A stretch of 64,000 nucleotides of DNA from Copromyces sp. CBS 386.78 (GCA_030685235.1 MU839173.1:112702-176701); one strand, 5' to 3'; numbered from the stretch's first letter, positions 36,240 through 48,252 are shown. The notes: generated by a model from the sequence alone, not told the origin. Translations and numbers: made by a program.

Positions 36240-39200
36240 CCTTTCTACTTAAATTATTTATAGACTATATAATTAACGTAGTAAGTACGCCGTTCTAATT
36301 AATAGCGGATATTCCGCTCTCGCTTTTATCGATTACAATTTTACCGCCCGCTATATTATCCCGCTACTAAAGCTCCCTAAACTAAAGGCCTTATATTTAG
36401 TAAATAATATACTTAAAAACTTTATTACCTATTACTATAAAATCCAGCTACGGATCGGCTACTATATAGAAACGATCGCTATATTAGCCTACGACCTAGC
36501 CGACAACTATCCTATTATTTTAAGTATACCGTAATTCAAACTTTATAACCTTATAATATTATAACTAGATAATACCGTTACCTTTACTAACTATTATATA
36601 GACCGCTACTTTCTTACTAACCTTTTACCTTCTTTATAATACGCGCCTAAAGTTTAGAAGTATATTTACACGTATTATTATAAGACCGTATAAGGTATAA
36701 CCGAGGTAGTCAGCTTTAATACTCTAATTGCGGACCCTGCTCCCGATACCGTTGAAAACGATACTACCCTAGATCCCGCCCCAGTCGCGGATACTAATAC
36801 CACCCCAGATCCTACCCCAATTGCGGACACCGTTACCGAGGCTCCTAAGCGGACTAAGCCTACTATCTGCTATACCGTAGCTAGCTAATAAAGATCCGAC
36901 CCCTACTACAGCATTATAGTATACAAAACATATTTTTCGAACGAGCTAATTAACTCCGTAAATATTAAGGATATAACGGCCGCCAATTTTAATTAATTAT
37001 ACGAAAAGTATTATCTACGAATATTTCGTATTTCGTACGTAGAATTATATAAGATTTTAGAAGAGGCTAGGGCGGAAGAGGAAGCCCAGGCCAAAGAGGT
37101 AGAAGGGGGCGCTCTAAAGCCTAAGGAATATAAAAATAATAAAAGCGTCGTTAATAGAGGGGTAAAGATAGGAATTAAATATAATTACAATTATAATATA
37201 CTTAATAATTTAGCGAACCTTACCCTAGAAATAGAATAGGAAATTTAAAATAATAATAGCACTAAATATAAAAAGTTATTAGGTAAGTATTACTATTTAT
37301 AAATTAACGCTTACGCTAGTAAAAGTTTTAAAGTAATTATTTAAGTAATAAAGATCGCCAAATATATTTACTTTAATAGTAATATAAATAAAGACTTCAA
37401 ACGATATAAAGCTATTAAATTCGCCGCTAATATTATTGAAGAAAATATAATTAAATTTTATAAAAAGGCCGATAAATTGCCTAAAACCGACGCCTAAATT
37501 AAAAAAAAACTTCCTAAATAATATTAAAACTACCTTAATATTTTTAAACCTCGTAACGCTACAGTCTTACTACCCTACCGCTCTTATAATTTCAAAATCG
37601 AATTCCGCCCGGGAGAATAAATACCCTATATAAGATTAAAGGCGTTTAACTCCGACGAATTAAATATAATTAAAAAATAAATTAATAAGAATTTCCGCAA
37701 CGGGTTTATTCGTCCTTTATAATTAGAGGCCGCTTCCTAAATCCTACTAATATAGAAGTTAAGTAGAGGTATTAGAATTTATATAAATTATAGAAGGATT
37801 AATAACGTTACTTTTAAAAGCCGCTACCTACTTCCTTTAATTAAGGAAATCTTTAACGCTATTTATAAAGCGAAGATTTTTACTAAATTAAATATTATTG
37901 CTACTTTTAACCGTATTCGCGTCGTAAAAGGATATAAATAGTTAATAGCGTTTATTACCTACTTTAGCCTCTTTAAATTACTTATTTATCTATTCAACCT
38001 ATAAAGAATACTTAGTATATTTTAAAACTATATTAACGATATTTTATATAATATCCTAACTATTTATATAATTATTTATTTAAATATTATCCTTATTTTT
38101 TCGGATAACGAAGAAGAATATTAAAAATACGTAAACAATATTTTTACCTACTTAGAAAAGGCTAACCTACAAATTAATATCAATAAATGCGAATTTTATA
38201 CTAAGAAAATTAAATATTTTAAATTAATTATTACGCTAGGCGGTATTGAAATAGACTTAACGAAGGTTAAAACTATTATAGATTAGTAACCCCTAATATT
38301 AAAGAAATTTTTATAAAGCTTCTTAGGGTTTACTAACTTTTATTATTATTTTATTAAAGGATTTTCGATAATAGCAATATTATTATATAATTTTACGAAA
38401 AAGGACGTAGAATAGAAATAGATTATAGTATAATAATCTACTTTCAATATTTTAAAGGCCGCGTTTATTAGCGGACTAACCCTATAAATCTATAATTAAT
38501 TTAAAAAAACGGTTATAAAGACCGATACTTCGAATTAGGCTTTTAGAGGCACTTTTTCCTAATACGGGGATAATAGCGAATTCTACCTAATCGCGTACTT
38601 TTTAATATAATATTCAATAATAGAATATAATTATAATATTTATAATAAAGAATTCTTCGCTATCGTTAAAACTTTGAAGGAGTAGCGCCTAAAATTGGAA
38701 GGCGCCTAATAACCTTTTAATATTATTACGGATTATAAGAATTTAAAGATTTTTATAATAAATAAGTAATTTATACCCCGCTATATACGGTAATTATAAT
38801 TTCTATTACAATTTAATTTCTTAATCCTCTATATACCGGGATTATAAAATCTTCGCCCTAATATATTAAATAGGAAGCTAGAAGATATATTTCTAAATAT
38901 AAATAATTATTGTTTATAAGTAAGAAATTATAAATTTATCGACCCCGCCCGCTTTAAAGAGGGTTACTTTACTTTATCGGCTATAGTTATTAGCGATTTC
39001 GATTTTAATAAAGAAGTATTCTTATTATCGTTAAATACCTTAGAAGAGCCGGACAAATTAATCGACAATATTATTAACGAGAATTATAATTAATTAATTT
39101 TAATATAAAAAGCCGTTAATTATTTAAAGGACCTAAATTATACTAAATAATGCCCTTATATTAAAAAAGAGCTTAAAGTCGCTTTCGCTGAATATTCTAC

Positions 39201-40430
39201 GGCGGGGGGCAAAATTTACTATAGAAAGAGGGTATTTATCGACCTTAATAATACTATTACCTATTTATTATTAATTTACCGCACTTATTCGTTATTAACG
39301 GCCGGCTATCTAGGAAAGGATAAAATATAAGTATAAATAAACGAATATTAATATTAATTAAGTATAGTAGAAGCTATTAGGGCCTATTATAAAGGATACT
39401 TAATATACTTTAAAACGAAAATATTATAACGAATTAAAGTAAGTTACTTCAAATTTATACTAATAGTTTATATATTATAAATTAATATATCAGTTAATTA
39501 TATTTCCCCCTTATTAAAAAGCCTTTATTTAAATTAGAAATTTAAATATATCGTTATCGTTGTAAATTATTTAATAAAGATATATTACTATATCCTAACT
39601 ATTATTATAGAAGCGGAAGAATTAGTAGACTATTTTATTAACCGTATTTATACCCTTTATAATCTATTTAATACCGTTATTTCCGATTGCAGCACCCAAT
39701 TTATATCTTTATTCTAATTTATAATCTATAAATATTTAATTATTAAAAAACTATTAAACTCCGTTTTCTACCTATAGATTAATATTTAAATAGAGCGTAT
39801 TAACGTAAAAATAGAATAATATTTACGTATCTTCGTTAATTAGGTATAAACGGACTAAATATAATAATTATTACTAACGGAATTCGTAAGAAATAATATA
39901 GTATTATCGACTACGGGCGTAACCCCCTTTTTTACTAACTATAATTTTTACCCCTATATAAATATTAAACCCGTAGTAGTCGTACTATTAAAAAATTTCT
40001 TATTAGTATAGTAAAAGGAATATATAAAAGCTAACGAATTATTCGCTCGTTTTAAAACTATTTAGGACTATATATATATTTTTATAAAGAAAGTATAAGA
40101 CTAATATAAAATTAACGCTAATGAGAATTAATTTAATATACTGAAATACTATACTAGGGATTTCGTTTTATTTAATACAATTAATCTTAATAACGGTAAG
40201 CTATATAATAAACTATCCCTATAATAGGAAGGCCCTTTTAAAATAAATTGGGCACAATCCTATAATATTAAATTAATTTTACCCGCTAATATAAAATATT
40301 CGCCAATATTCTACGTCTCTATAGTAAAACTTTACTATAAAGGCTTCCTTAGCTAAACCGACCTATAAAGCGACGTACGAACCAACGAAGGCAGGGTTAT
40401 AATTAAAATAAATAATTATAAAAAAGTAGT
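36240..40430 (+). pseudogene. pol remnant: protease, RT, RNase H, integrase
   Basis: The plus strand shows domain remnants in order. The protease has LINSGYSALAFID near 36297, where the active-site DSG has become NSG, a G-to-A change. Reverse transcriptase has GIRIYINYRRINNVTFKSRY near 37775 and the catalytic box read as YLNIILIFSDN near 38080 (from YLDDILIFSD-like). RNase H has TDTSN near 38522 and YNKEFFAIVKTLKE near 38640. Integrase has EAEELVDYFINRIYTLYNLF near 39615, then VISDCSTQF. Stops interrupt every domain, nearly all explicable as CAA/CAG/TGG converted by RIP. Nonfunctional. Confidence 0.88.
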
Positions 40431-40700
40431 AAAATAAGAATTTAATAAACTTTTAAATTATTTCCAATAAAGAAATAACTATTATTAATTCTATATTATA
40501 AAGTAGAAGTATTATAACTTTACCGACGAACCCTTCGATAACGTTAAAGGAATAAGGGATTCCGTTATTACGTTTTACCGCAATTATTTAAATACCCCTC
40601 TCCTACCAGCGGTTTAGAGCTGGCTAGAAATTAAGGCTATATTTTAAGAGCGGACTCTAACCCTAAAGCGAAGGGCCCTAATACCGGCCCAGGCACCCCA

Positions 40701-40815
40701 AACACGCTATACGGCGTCGCCCGCACTCTAAATACGCTATATAGCGTCGCCCGCACCCTAAATACGCTATACGGCGTCGCCTACACCCTAAATACGCTAT
40801 ACAGCGTCCCTAGCC
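40701..40815 (+). repeat. 30-bp tandem repeat, 4 copies
   Basis: Copies begin at 40701, 40731, 40761 and 40791 with aa(c/t)acgctat(a)... The period of 30 keeps frame, so it was probably a 10-residue repeat in the C-terminal part of the Gypsy polyprotein. The copies differ mainly by C/T and G/A. Confidence 0.88.
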
Positions 40816-40910
40816 CCGCCCTCGAAACATTCTAAACGTATTACTAATCTAAAAAAGTAGATTAACGCCGCTATAGTAAATATTATAGTAGGCCACGAAA
40901 TATAGGATAT

Positions 40911-41043
40911 TATAGCAGGCCGCGAAGTACGGGAGGATATAGTTAAATTAGTAAACCGGGAGCTCGAACGCCTATCCGAAGAAGATTTAAAGAAGATAAA
41001 CGAATTCTTCTACAAAGTATTTAAAAGGATAGCGGAAGTCTAA
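40911..41043 (+). pseudogene. open remnant downstream of pol
   Basis: An uninterrupted 43-codon plus-strand frame, AGREVREDIVKLVNRELERL onward, ends at TAA at 41041-41043. It is amphipathic and helical. It lies after the 30-bp repeats and before the purine-rich tract, so it is either the C-terminus of the polyprotein or a third retrotransposon frame. It is the longest stop-free coding-like patch in the island near the 3' LTR. Confidence 0.4.
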
Positions 41044-41256
41044 TAAGGAAAGCGGCCCCCGATAAGGAATATAGAAATACGGTTAGAGGTTGGGATTTAC
41101 TAGTAGGGTAACAACGATATTCAATTACGGATTATAAACGTCGAATTACAGATTAAGGAGTTGGAAGACGGGGATTAAAGCAAAATTCTATTATTTTATA
41201 TATATATATTAAATAAATCGTTTAAAACTCTATGAGCTTCTTTTGTAGGGAGGTAG

Positions 41257-41486
41257 TATTATAGGATTACTTATGATAGCACATAGTATTGGGTACTGCA
41301 TAGTCGAGTCTATTGGCTATTGGCCAATAGGACTATATATACGTACGTACTAGTGGGCCTCGGTCTAGATCCGGGTACGGCATAGCTTGCCCTATATTTA
41401 GACCGCACTCCTCCCTCCTCCTTCTTTCCTTCCCCGTACAACTACGTATATCCAACTATACCCCCAACGGTGTCATCCCCGTGATA
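41257..41486 (+). repeat. 3' LTR of nested Gypsy element
   Basis: 230 bp, matching 34046-34275; preceded by a purine-rich tract and followed by the GTACT duplication. Confidence 0.9.
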
Positions 41487-41491
41487 GTACT

Positions 41492-44400
41492 AGAATTCTC
41501 TATAAGGGAGTTAAAAAGTAAAAAGGTAAAAGTAAAGGAGAGGGGGGAAGTACTATAGTAATTAGAACCGTTATTAGCAATATTTATAGTATTAGCGTTC
41601 TCTATAACGTAATACTCTCTATAAAGCTTTAACGAAATATTTTAAAATTTATTTGAATAAACGATACCTCTTCTCCTACTAGTTCCTACATTACTGTTCG
41701 TCGACCTCCTCTACTATAGTTACTACTATAAAACTATTTCAGTTAGCGCCTCCCTCCCTTCTAAGTATTTCGTTATATTAATTGGGGAGCCTCTTTATTG
41801 TAAAATAATACGCGGGTATTATTATACTAATCGTAATTGATAAGCGCGATAAATTAAAGGGTATACTTAATTTTAAAACTTTGTAATTCGTTAACTTCTA
41901 AATTTAAAATGTCTACCGCCGACCTACTATGTATATAATCCTTTATATTTAAATCGGGGAAGGTAATTCGCCTTTGGCGGCCAAACAAAATAATTAAATC
42001 TTAAATTACTATAAAAAGGTTAGTAAGGGTAGAGTAGAATAGGGTAAAATATAGGATAGGAAGAATTACCGAAACTACGTCTTTACTCATCGTTTAATCT
42101 ATTATTCCTATTAGTTATTAATTACTAATATTTATTTAGATTAATAATATACAACTACTCTCACTATTATAATAACTCTAATATTAAATATTTATATAGT
42201 AAATTATACTACCTTATAAACTCCTTCTTATAACTAGTATAAAAATCTCGTCCTAATTTATTAATCTAATCGTTATATACATACCGGTACTAAAACTATA
42301 TTAATTTGAAAGGGTAAGAATTTACTTTTATAAGGATTTAATTAAATATATTAACCCCCTTATATTTAATTAAAAAACTAATTCTAATAACTATTAAATT
42401 ATTAGTATATTAATCCTTCTAAGCAATATATATAGATTTAATACGCTCGTATAATTAATCGAATAATACTAAACAATTTTTATAGAAGCGTTTAATAGTT
42501 CTATAAATAAATTCGATTCGGCTAATTACCCTAATACTGTAATTTCAATATTTCGAAATAACGTAATTACCAAACTCGTTAATCTATAGGAAGTAATACT
42601 TATAAAAATAAGCTAAAAATATTATAATAAATTAACGAAAAAAAGACATTATTTTTTATAAAAATAAAGGGGAAATAAGGGGGAGGGGGGGATATACTTA
42701 CGAATTTAACGTTTAAATTCCTATACTAATAATTACTATACTCTTTTTAAATAACCCTCGTTTTCAATATAAATTACATTTTTCTATATATTTTAAAAGC
42801 CTTTATACGAATCTAAATAAAATCGACGAACTAAATTAAATTCTAGTATATTACAACGACGCGGAGGAAGTAGAAGGGCAATATTATCGTTACTATCGCT
42901 ACCTTCGTTATTATCCGCTACTTACGTAAACTAAGTAGCGGCGGCGGCGTCGTTTACCTCCTCTATATTAATTCTACCTTCTAAATCTTCGTTAATATCG
43001 TTATTATTAGCCTTATCGTCGTCTTAAGCAGCGCCGGCGCCTTAATATAATAGCGGATTAAGACCGCTACTATTTAAATTCCGGGTTATTAGTAGGAAAA
43101 TCGTATAATTAACGTCGGAAACTAAATTAATAATAATAGGCTAAACCTATTTAATTTTAATATAATAATTAACGTTTTTTATTACGTACTATATATAAAA
43201 TTAGTATTTCACATTTAAGTAGGCGGCGATAGTCGCCTTTTTAAACCTTCTACAAAAATCGCTAATAAATACTTTTAGGTTAATAATATCGTAATTTCGT
43301 TAAAAGTTTTTAAAATATTAAAAATACTACACGAAATCTTCTTCTATCTCTCTATTTAATAGACCGAAAGCTATATTAAAATTATACCTAAAGGAATTAA
43401 TATTAATAATATTGAGGAGGAGGAAATTAAAGCGGTTAATTTATAAGGGAAAAAAAGGGTTAATTAAATCAAACCCGAAATATTTAAATCCGAATAGTTT
43501 TCATAAATATAGGTAATAATATCTAATATATACTTTATATATATTATTAACTAATAATATATAAGGGCTTTTTTTCCATATATTAATATACTATTAGAAG
43601 GTCTAAAATAACCGCTTAACCCTCCCTATACCCTCCTCGTATTTAACTTTGTAATTAATACTATAAGTAATTTTATACTATTTTAAAAGGTCGATAAATA
43701 TTTTAATCGTTATATAAAAACTATATTTTACCCTACGGATCGCCTTCTAAATATTTAAAACCTCTTATACTATAATAGTAAATTTATAACCGTATAAATT
43801 AAATATTAAATTATTATTATTAGTACGGTTAAAGGTAGCGGCGAATTTAATTTATTTAATTAAATTGGGATCGACTTTATCGAAATTATTGAAAGTACCG
43901 CTAAAATAATAAAATATTTACTATATTATTATTTTAGCGATATTAAATAATTTTTTAATAATAATCTTAATATTCTTCTAATAATCCTTTCGCTATTAAT
44001 AATAAAAATTGGCGTTGGTAATTAGGTTAGTAAGCCTATAAAAAAAGTAAGAACGAACGTTAGCTATAAGAATTAAATAATTTACAATTAAAAAGGTTCA
44101 TTTACTATACCGGTACGAATAGTTATATTAGTTAATAATTTCTTTAATATACTATTTATTCCCCAATCTTTTATATAAAACTACTTTTACCCTATAAATA
44201 TACCTAATCCTTCTAATACTGTAATTTCGTATACTTTAGCCTTATTATTTAGAATTACCTCCGTGGTCATATTAATAATCGTACTTTATAACCTCCTCCT
44301 TATCCTTCTTATTATTAATCTAGCTATATATTGTTACTACAAATCTAAACTTCGAAACGTATTAAAAGAAAGTATCTTAAATTTAAATAGCTATATTAAA

Positions 44401-44680
44401 CGGCCTAGCAATAAATAATAACAATCGGATTAATAACTATTATTTCGCAACGTATTCGCTAGGGGACTACGGTAATAATTATATTCGATTGTAACGGCAG
44501 CGGATTAATAATATTTAAAATCCGTTAGCGAAGGGAATTATATTCTACTAAAGAATAATTAGTTGTACCGGATTCGAAGGCATTTTAACTAGGGATTTTA
44601 ATTAAGTACCGTTAGCGCTATTTATTATAGTCGGGTAGGAGTTTGACTTACTTTAATTATATATGCGACTTGTAATACAA
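41492..44680. other. right arm of large transposon, RIP-mutated
   Basis: 3.2 kb of AT-rich sequence, presumably the former transposase gene of the large element. Stops occur in all frames and no transposase motif could be named on either strand. Near 44670-44870 it matches 33045-33215 of the small element. Confidence 0.55.
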
Positions 44681-44899
44681 TGAGTTCGAAGATATTCGAC
44701 TTAATAATAATAAAGACGAAAGATAATTGCTTAAAACAATTACGCAGCACTAGAGTAAAGTCTCGCGATAGCTTTATTCAATTGCGTAAAAGACTAACGG
44801 TCGCTAATAGACTACGCGACGATAGCGGCGGTTGGGCAGCGATATACACGGTATGCTGGCGCGGCTGGGCGGCTGGGCGAGTGCACGTACAAGAAAATA

Positions 44900-44951
44900 T
44901 GGGGCAGGTCTAAACCGTTACCATCTGGGGTCTAAACCGTTACCGAATGCG
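44900..44951 (-). repeat. right terminal inverted repeat, large element
   Basis: 52 bp, perfect reverse complement of 33413-33464. Confidence 0.92.
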
Positions 44952-44960
44952 TTCACTGAC

Positions 44961-45725
44961 ATGCCCGCCTCGGCATTATCACCAACTGCATTCTCTCTAC
45001 TCCTACAACTTCAGACTGTCTGTTCTTGACGACTCGTTACAACATAACCGTCATTTGCTGGTTCGCATGTTATGACGGCTGTTATAATTCGAATGCGAGC
45101 TCCACGTTCCACGACCCAAGCAATGTGGACGGTTGAGGTTCATGTAAACTCAACCCCGTGCTACCAATGTACGGCACGGAAATGCATGCAGAAGCACCCA
45201 TATCGATGGGATTATTACCCGGTCTCCGGTCTACCCCTCATCCTCCCCCGGAGTGGTGTTGACAGTGTGAACAGTCCCTCGGCATGGAAAAGACCGACCA
45301 CTACCGGGGGCTGCTTTCGATGTGTGTGGTGCGGTTCAATATGATGCACACCGGTAATATCACACGCTTGCGCTTGAGTTAAAAAGGTATAATCCTGTGA
45401 TGGATTCTCTTCCGGTTCTAGACTGGCGCGTTGATGCAGGTCTTGTGACGCGCTCAGGGTCTCTACCAAAGATTGGGCTGACAAGCCAAGTTTAGTGTTC
45501 CATCTGGACGCTGTCCGTCGACAATAAATACTCTCCAGTCGCCCCTCTCCGAACTTGTGGTTCACATCTTGTTACCAGCCTTACCATCCGTATCATTGGT
45601 CATCGTCGTTGTTGCGCTCTTGTCCTCGCCATCACTCACCCAGTCAAGTTGACCGAGCAAGACCTTTACTCCACCAACGGATATCCAGCTACAAGGGACA
45701 AGAAGACGTCAACCTTTCAGTCAAG
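44961..45725. other. promoter and leader of sugar transporter gene
   Basis: Normal base composition resumes abruptly at the transposon end. The last 150 bp before the start codon are pyrimidine-rich, with tcaag directly before the ATG. No separate gene is recognised. Confidence 0.5.
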
Positions 45726-47764
45726 ATGGGCGGCGGAGGCGGCTCCGGCGCAGCCGGCTTTTATGATGCCGCTCTACAGAGGCGTGAGGCCATGATGGGC
45801 AAGAGTGGCCCTGGAGCGCTTGTCAAGAATTTCCGAGTCTTCTCTATCGCCTGCTTCGCATGTATCGGTGGCGTTCTCTATGGGTACAACCAAGGAATGT
45901 TCTCAGGTGTGCTCGCCATGCCAGCCTTCCAGAAACGCAAGTTGCTATCCTTCAACCATCCGACTCCTGAGAATGTCGCTAATCACCGATGAACGTAAAA
46001 CAGATATGGGCGAATACGACCCGATTGACCCTAACGCGAGTCAGACAAAGAAGGGTTGGCTCACGGCAATTCTTGAGCTTGGTGCCTGGCTAGGCACGCT
46101 TTTGTCCGGGTTCATGGCAGAGGTTCTTTCGAGAAAGTACGGTGTGCTAGTGGCGTGCTTGGTTTTCATGCTGGGTGTGATCATCCAAGCTACGTCCATG
46201 TCCGGAGGGCATGAGACCATCCTCGCCGGGCGGTTCATCACGTAAGTTGCACCTGCTTGTTTCTCAAAGCAAACATCAATCCCCACTAACTCGACATTAC
46301 TCAACAGGGGTATGGGTGTCGGATCCTTAGCCATGATCATTCCCATCTACAACTCGGAAGTTGCACCACCTGAGGTCCGTGGAGCCCTTGTTGCTCTCCA
46401 ACAGCTGGCTATTTGCTTCGGTATCATGGTCAGCTTCTGGATCGACTAGTGAGTTTCTTTCACACTCGACTTTTATCGGTACTTGGGATCGCTGACATTT
46501 CATGTCACACAGCGGAACCAACTACATCGGCGGTACCAAGCTCGAGACCCAATCCGACGCCGCCTGGCTTGTACCTATTTGCCTACAACTTGCCCCGGCC
46601 CTCATTCTGTTTTTCGGCATGATGTTTATGCCCTTCTCCCCACGCTGGCTAATCCACCATGGTCGCGAGGCAGAAGCTCGCAAGGTACTCTCCAACCTCC
46701 GCGGCCTGTCCCAAGACCACGAACTGGTTGAGCTCGAGTTCCTCGAGATCAAGGCCCAATCTCTATTCGAGAAGCGCAGCATCGCCGAGCTATTTCCAGA
46801 GTTGCGTGAGCAGACAGCATGGAACGTCTTCAAGCTTCAGTTCGTTGCCATCAAGAAGCTGTTTCAGACTAAAGCAATGTTCCGACGTGTTATCGTGGCG
46901 ACCGTCACCATGTTCTTCCAGCAGTGGTCCGGCATCAATGCGGTTCTCTACTACGCCCCGCAAATCTTCAAGCAGCTCGGACTCGGCGATAACACAACCT
47001 CACTCCTGGCTACGGGCGTAGTAGGAATTGTCATGTTCATCGCCACGGTTCCTGCAGTGCTGTGGATCGACCGTGTTGGTCGCAAGCCCGTGCTTACTAT
47101 CGGTGCACTCGGGATGGCTACCTGCCATATCATCATCGCTGTCATCGTTGCCAAGAACATCGACCAATGGGAAACTCATAAGGCTGCTGGCTGGGCTGCC
47201 GTAGCCATGGTTTGGCTGTTCGTCATTCATTTCGGATACTCATGGGGTCCTTGTGCCTGGATTATCGTAGCCGAGATCTGGCCGTTGAGCACCAGGCCGT
47301 ATGGTGTCGCACTTGGAGCTTCGAGCAATTGGATGAACAACTTTATCGTTGGCCAGGTCACGCCGGATATGCTAAGCGCGATCCCGTACGGAACGTATAT
47401 CATCTTCGGGGTGTTGACGTATCTGGGGGCCGCCTTCATTTGGTTCTTTGTGCCAGAAACGAAGAGGTTGACCTTGGAGGAGATGGTGAGTGCCCTTCCC
47501 ACGAGATTTCCGGCTATGCTGGTCCTCCCATCACCCCAACTGGTTGAATGACATGGACTGACCTAATGACCACAGGACATTATCTTTGGATCCGAAGGCA
47601 CTGCACAAGCCGACAATGAGCGCATGGAGGAGATCAATGCTGAAATTGGCCTCACCAGTTTCTTGCGAGGTGATATCGGTACCAACCACGGTGCTGCTAC
47701 TGGAAGCGATACTGGTTATGGAGCGGAGAAGGAGAAGAGCGAGCAGCATGCTCACCATGTCTAA
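45726..47764 (+). CDS. MFS hexose/sugar transporter
   Basis: Five exons, 45726-45936, 46004-46241, 46308-46448, 46513-47485 and 47576-47764, give 583 residues. Major facilitator sugar-porter signatures are GRFITGMGVGSLAMIIPIY followed by NSEVAPPEVRG, QQWSGINAVLYYAPQIF, DRVGRKP, and PETKRLTLEEM after the twelfth helix. About 12 membrane helices are apparent, with a central cytoplasmic loop (RWLIHHGREAEARKVLSNLR). The N-terminus is a Gly-rich cytosolic stretch and the C-terminus an acidic, Gly/Ser tail. It should import hexoses or related sugars by proton symport across the plasma membrane; the substrate cannot be told. The first intron begins GCAAGT, a GC-AG intron. The gene starts 766 bp from the transposon end. 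Confidence 0.93.
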
Positions 47765-48252
47765 GCTGCCGACAATCATTGAGACAATATCTTATTCTCT
47801 TATCCCGCCTTTCATGAGGTGCGCCGCATCAGGTTTTGAGAATGGTCCGGCTTTATCCCCTTTGAAAGTTTACAGCAAATAGAGTTGTACGAAGACTGCC
47901 AAGTTACAGAAGCTTCTGAAGCCCAAGATATGAGATATGTTCTCCGCCTCTCTCCTCTTTCTGACGGTGATTCGTATTCCGAAATTCGGGTACATCAACA
48001 GCACGGAAGTGCATCCGGGTGCTGCAGGTCGTTCATGCCCGCACAGAGTGCACGGGCTTCTCGCTTTCGGTTCATCCTGACGATATCCTGACGATATCTT
48101 GACGTTCACGGACTCGTTCACAAGCCGGGAAGCCACAAGATGAACGTTCAAGTGACGTTATGTCAATTCAATAACTCCCATCACCTTTCCTCTGCCGTAA
48201 TCCTTTTCCCCCTAATTGTGTCAGCCAAGATTCTCGGAGCTCACCTCAGATC
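47765..48252. other. intergenic region upstream of P450nor
   Basis: 3' end of the transporter gene and promoter of the nitric oxide reductase gene. Apart from the GATATC pair listed separately, nothing is recognised. Confidence 0.5.
48079..48100. promoter_or_regulatory. tandem GATATC repeats upstream of P450nor
   Basis: Two copies of an 11-bp unit, ctgacgatatc, lie side by side about 155 bp before the first P450nor ATG. GATA is the core bound by nitrogen-regulatory GATA factors such as NIT2/AreA, and closely paired sites are typical. That they act here is inference. Confidence 0.35.

Larger units (their letters stand above)
34046..41486 (+). mobile_element. RIP-destroyed Ty3/Gypsy LTR retrotransposon, nested
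   Basis: Two 230-bp LTRs (34046-34275, 41257-41486) flank a 6,981-bp interior, and GTACT is repeated on both sides (34041-34045, 41487-41491) as a 5-bp target duplication. The LTR ends read TATTA...ATA, consistent with TG...CA after RIP. The purine-rich tract gtagggaggtag sits directly before the 3' LTR. Plus-strand domain remnants appear in the order gag, protease, reverse transcriptase, RNase H, integrase, which is the Ty3/Gypsy order. Many CAA, CAG and TGG codons have become stops. The element lies inside the larger inverted-repeat transposon and so inserted after it. Confidence 0.92.
33413..44951. mobile_element. 11.5-kb RIP-mutated inverted-repeat transposon, Mutator-like, with nested retrotransposon
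   Basis: The ends are perfect 52-bp inverted repeats beginning CGCATTCGGTAACGGTTTAG (33413-33464 and 44900-44951). They are continued by imperfect similarity for about 50 bp more. Exact 9-bp direct repeats TTCACTGAC lie outside at 33404-33412 and 44952-44960. Each TIR holds GGTAACGGTTTAGACC twice. Removing the nested Gypsy element (34046-41486) and one copy of its 5-bp duplication leaves about 4.1 kb, enough for one transposase gene. The interior is strongly AT-rich with stops in all frames, as after RIP, so no transposase could be named. The outermost 80-100 bp at each end remain GC-rich. The 9-bp duplication points to the Mutator (MULE) superfamily; confirmation needs the ancestral sequence. 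Confidence 0.8.

Noticed and set aside
40701..40815. CRISPR-like array
   Set aside because: Contiguous tandem repeats without spacers, inside a eukaryotic retrotransposon.
33413..44951. Reading the whole block as one LTR or giant (Starship-like) element
   Set aside because: Its ends are inverted, not direct, with a 9-bp duplication. The only LTR pair is nested at 34046-41486, and no tyrosine recombinase captain gene is visible at either edge.
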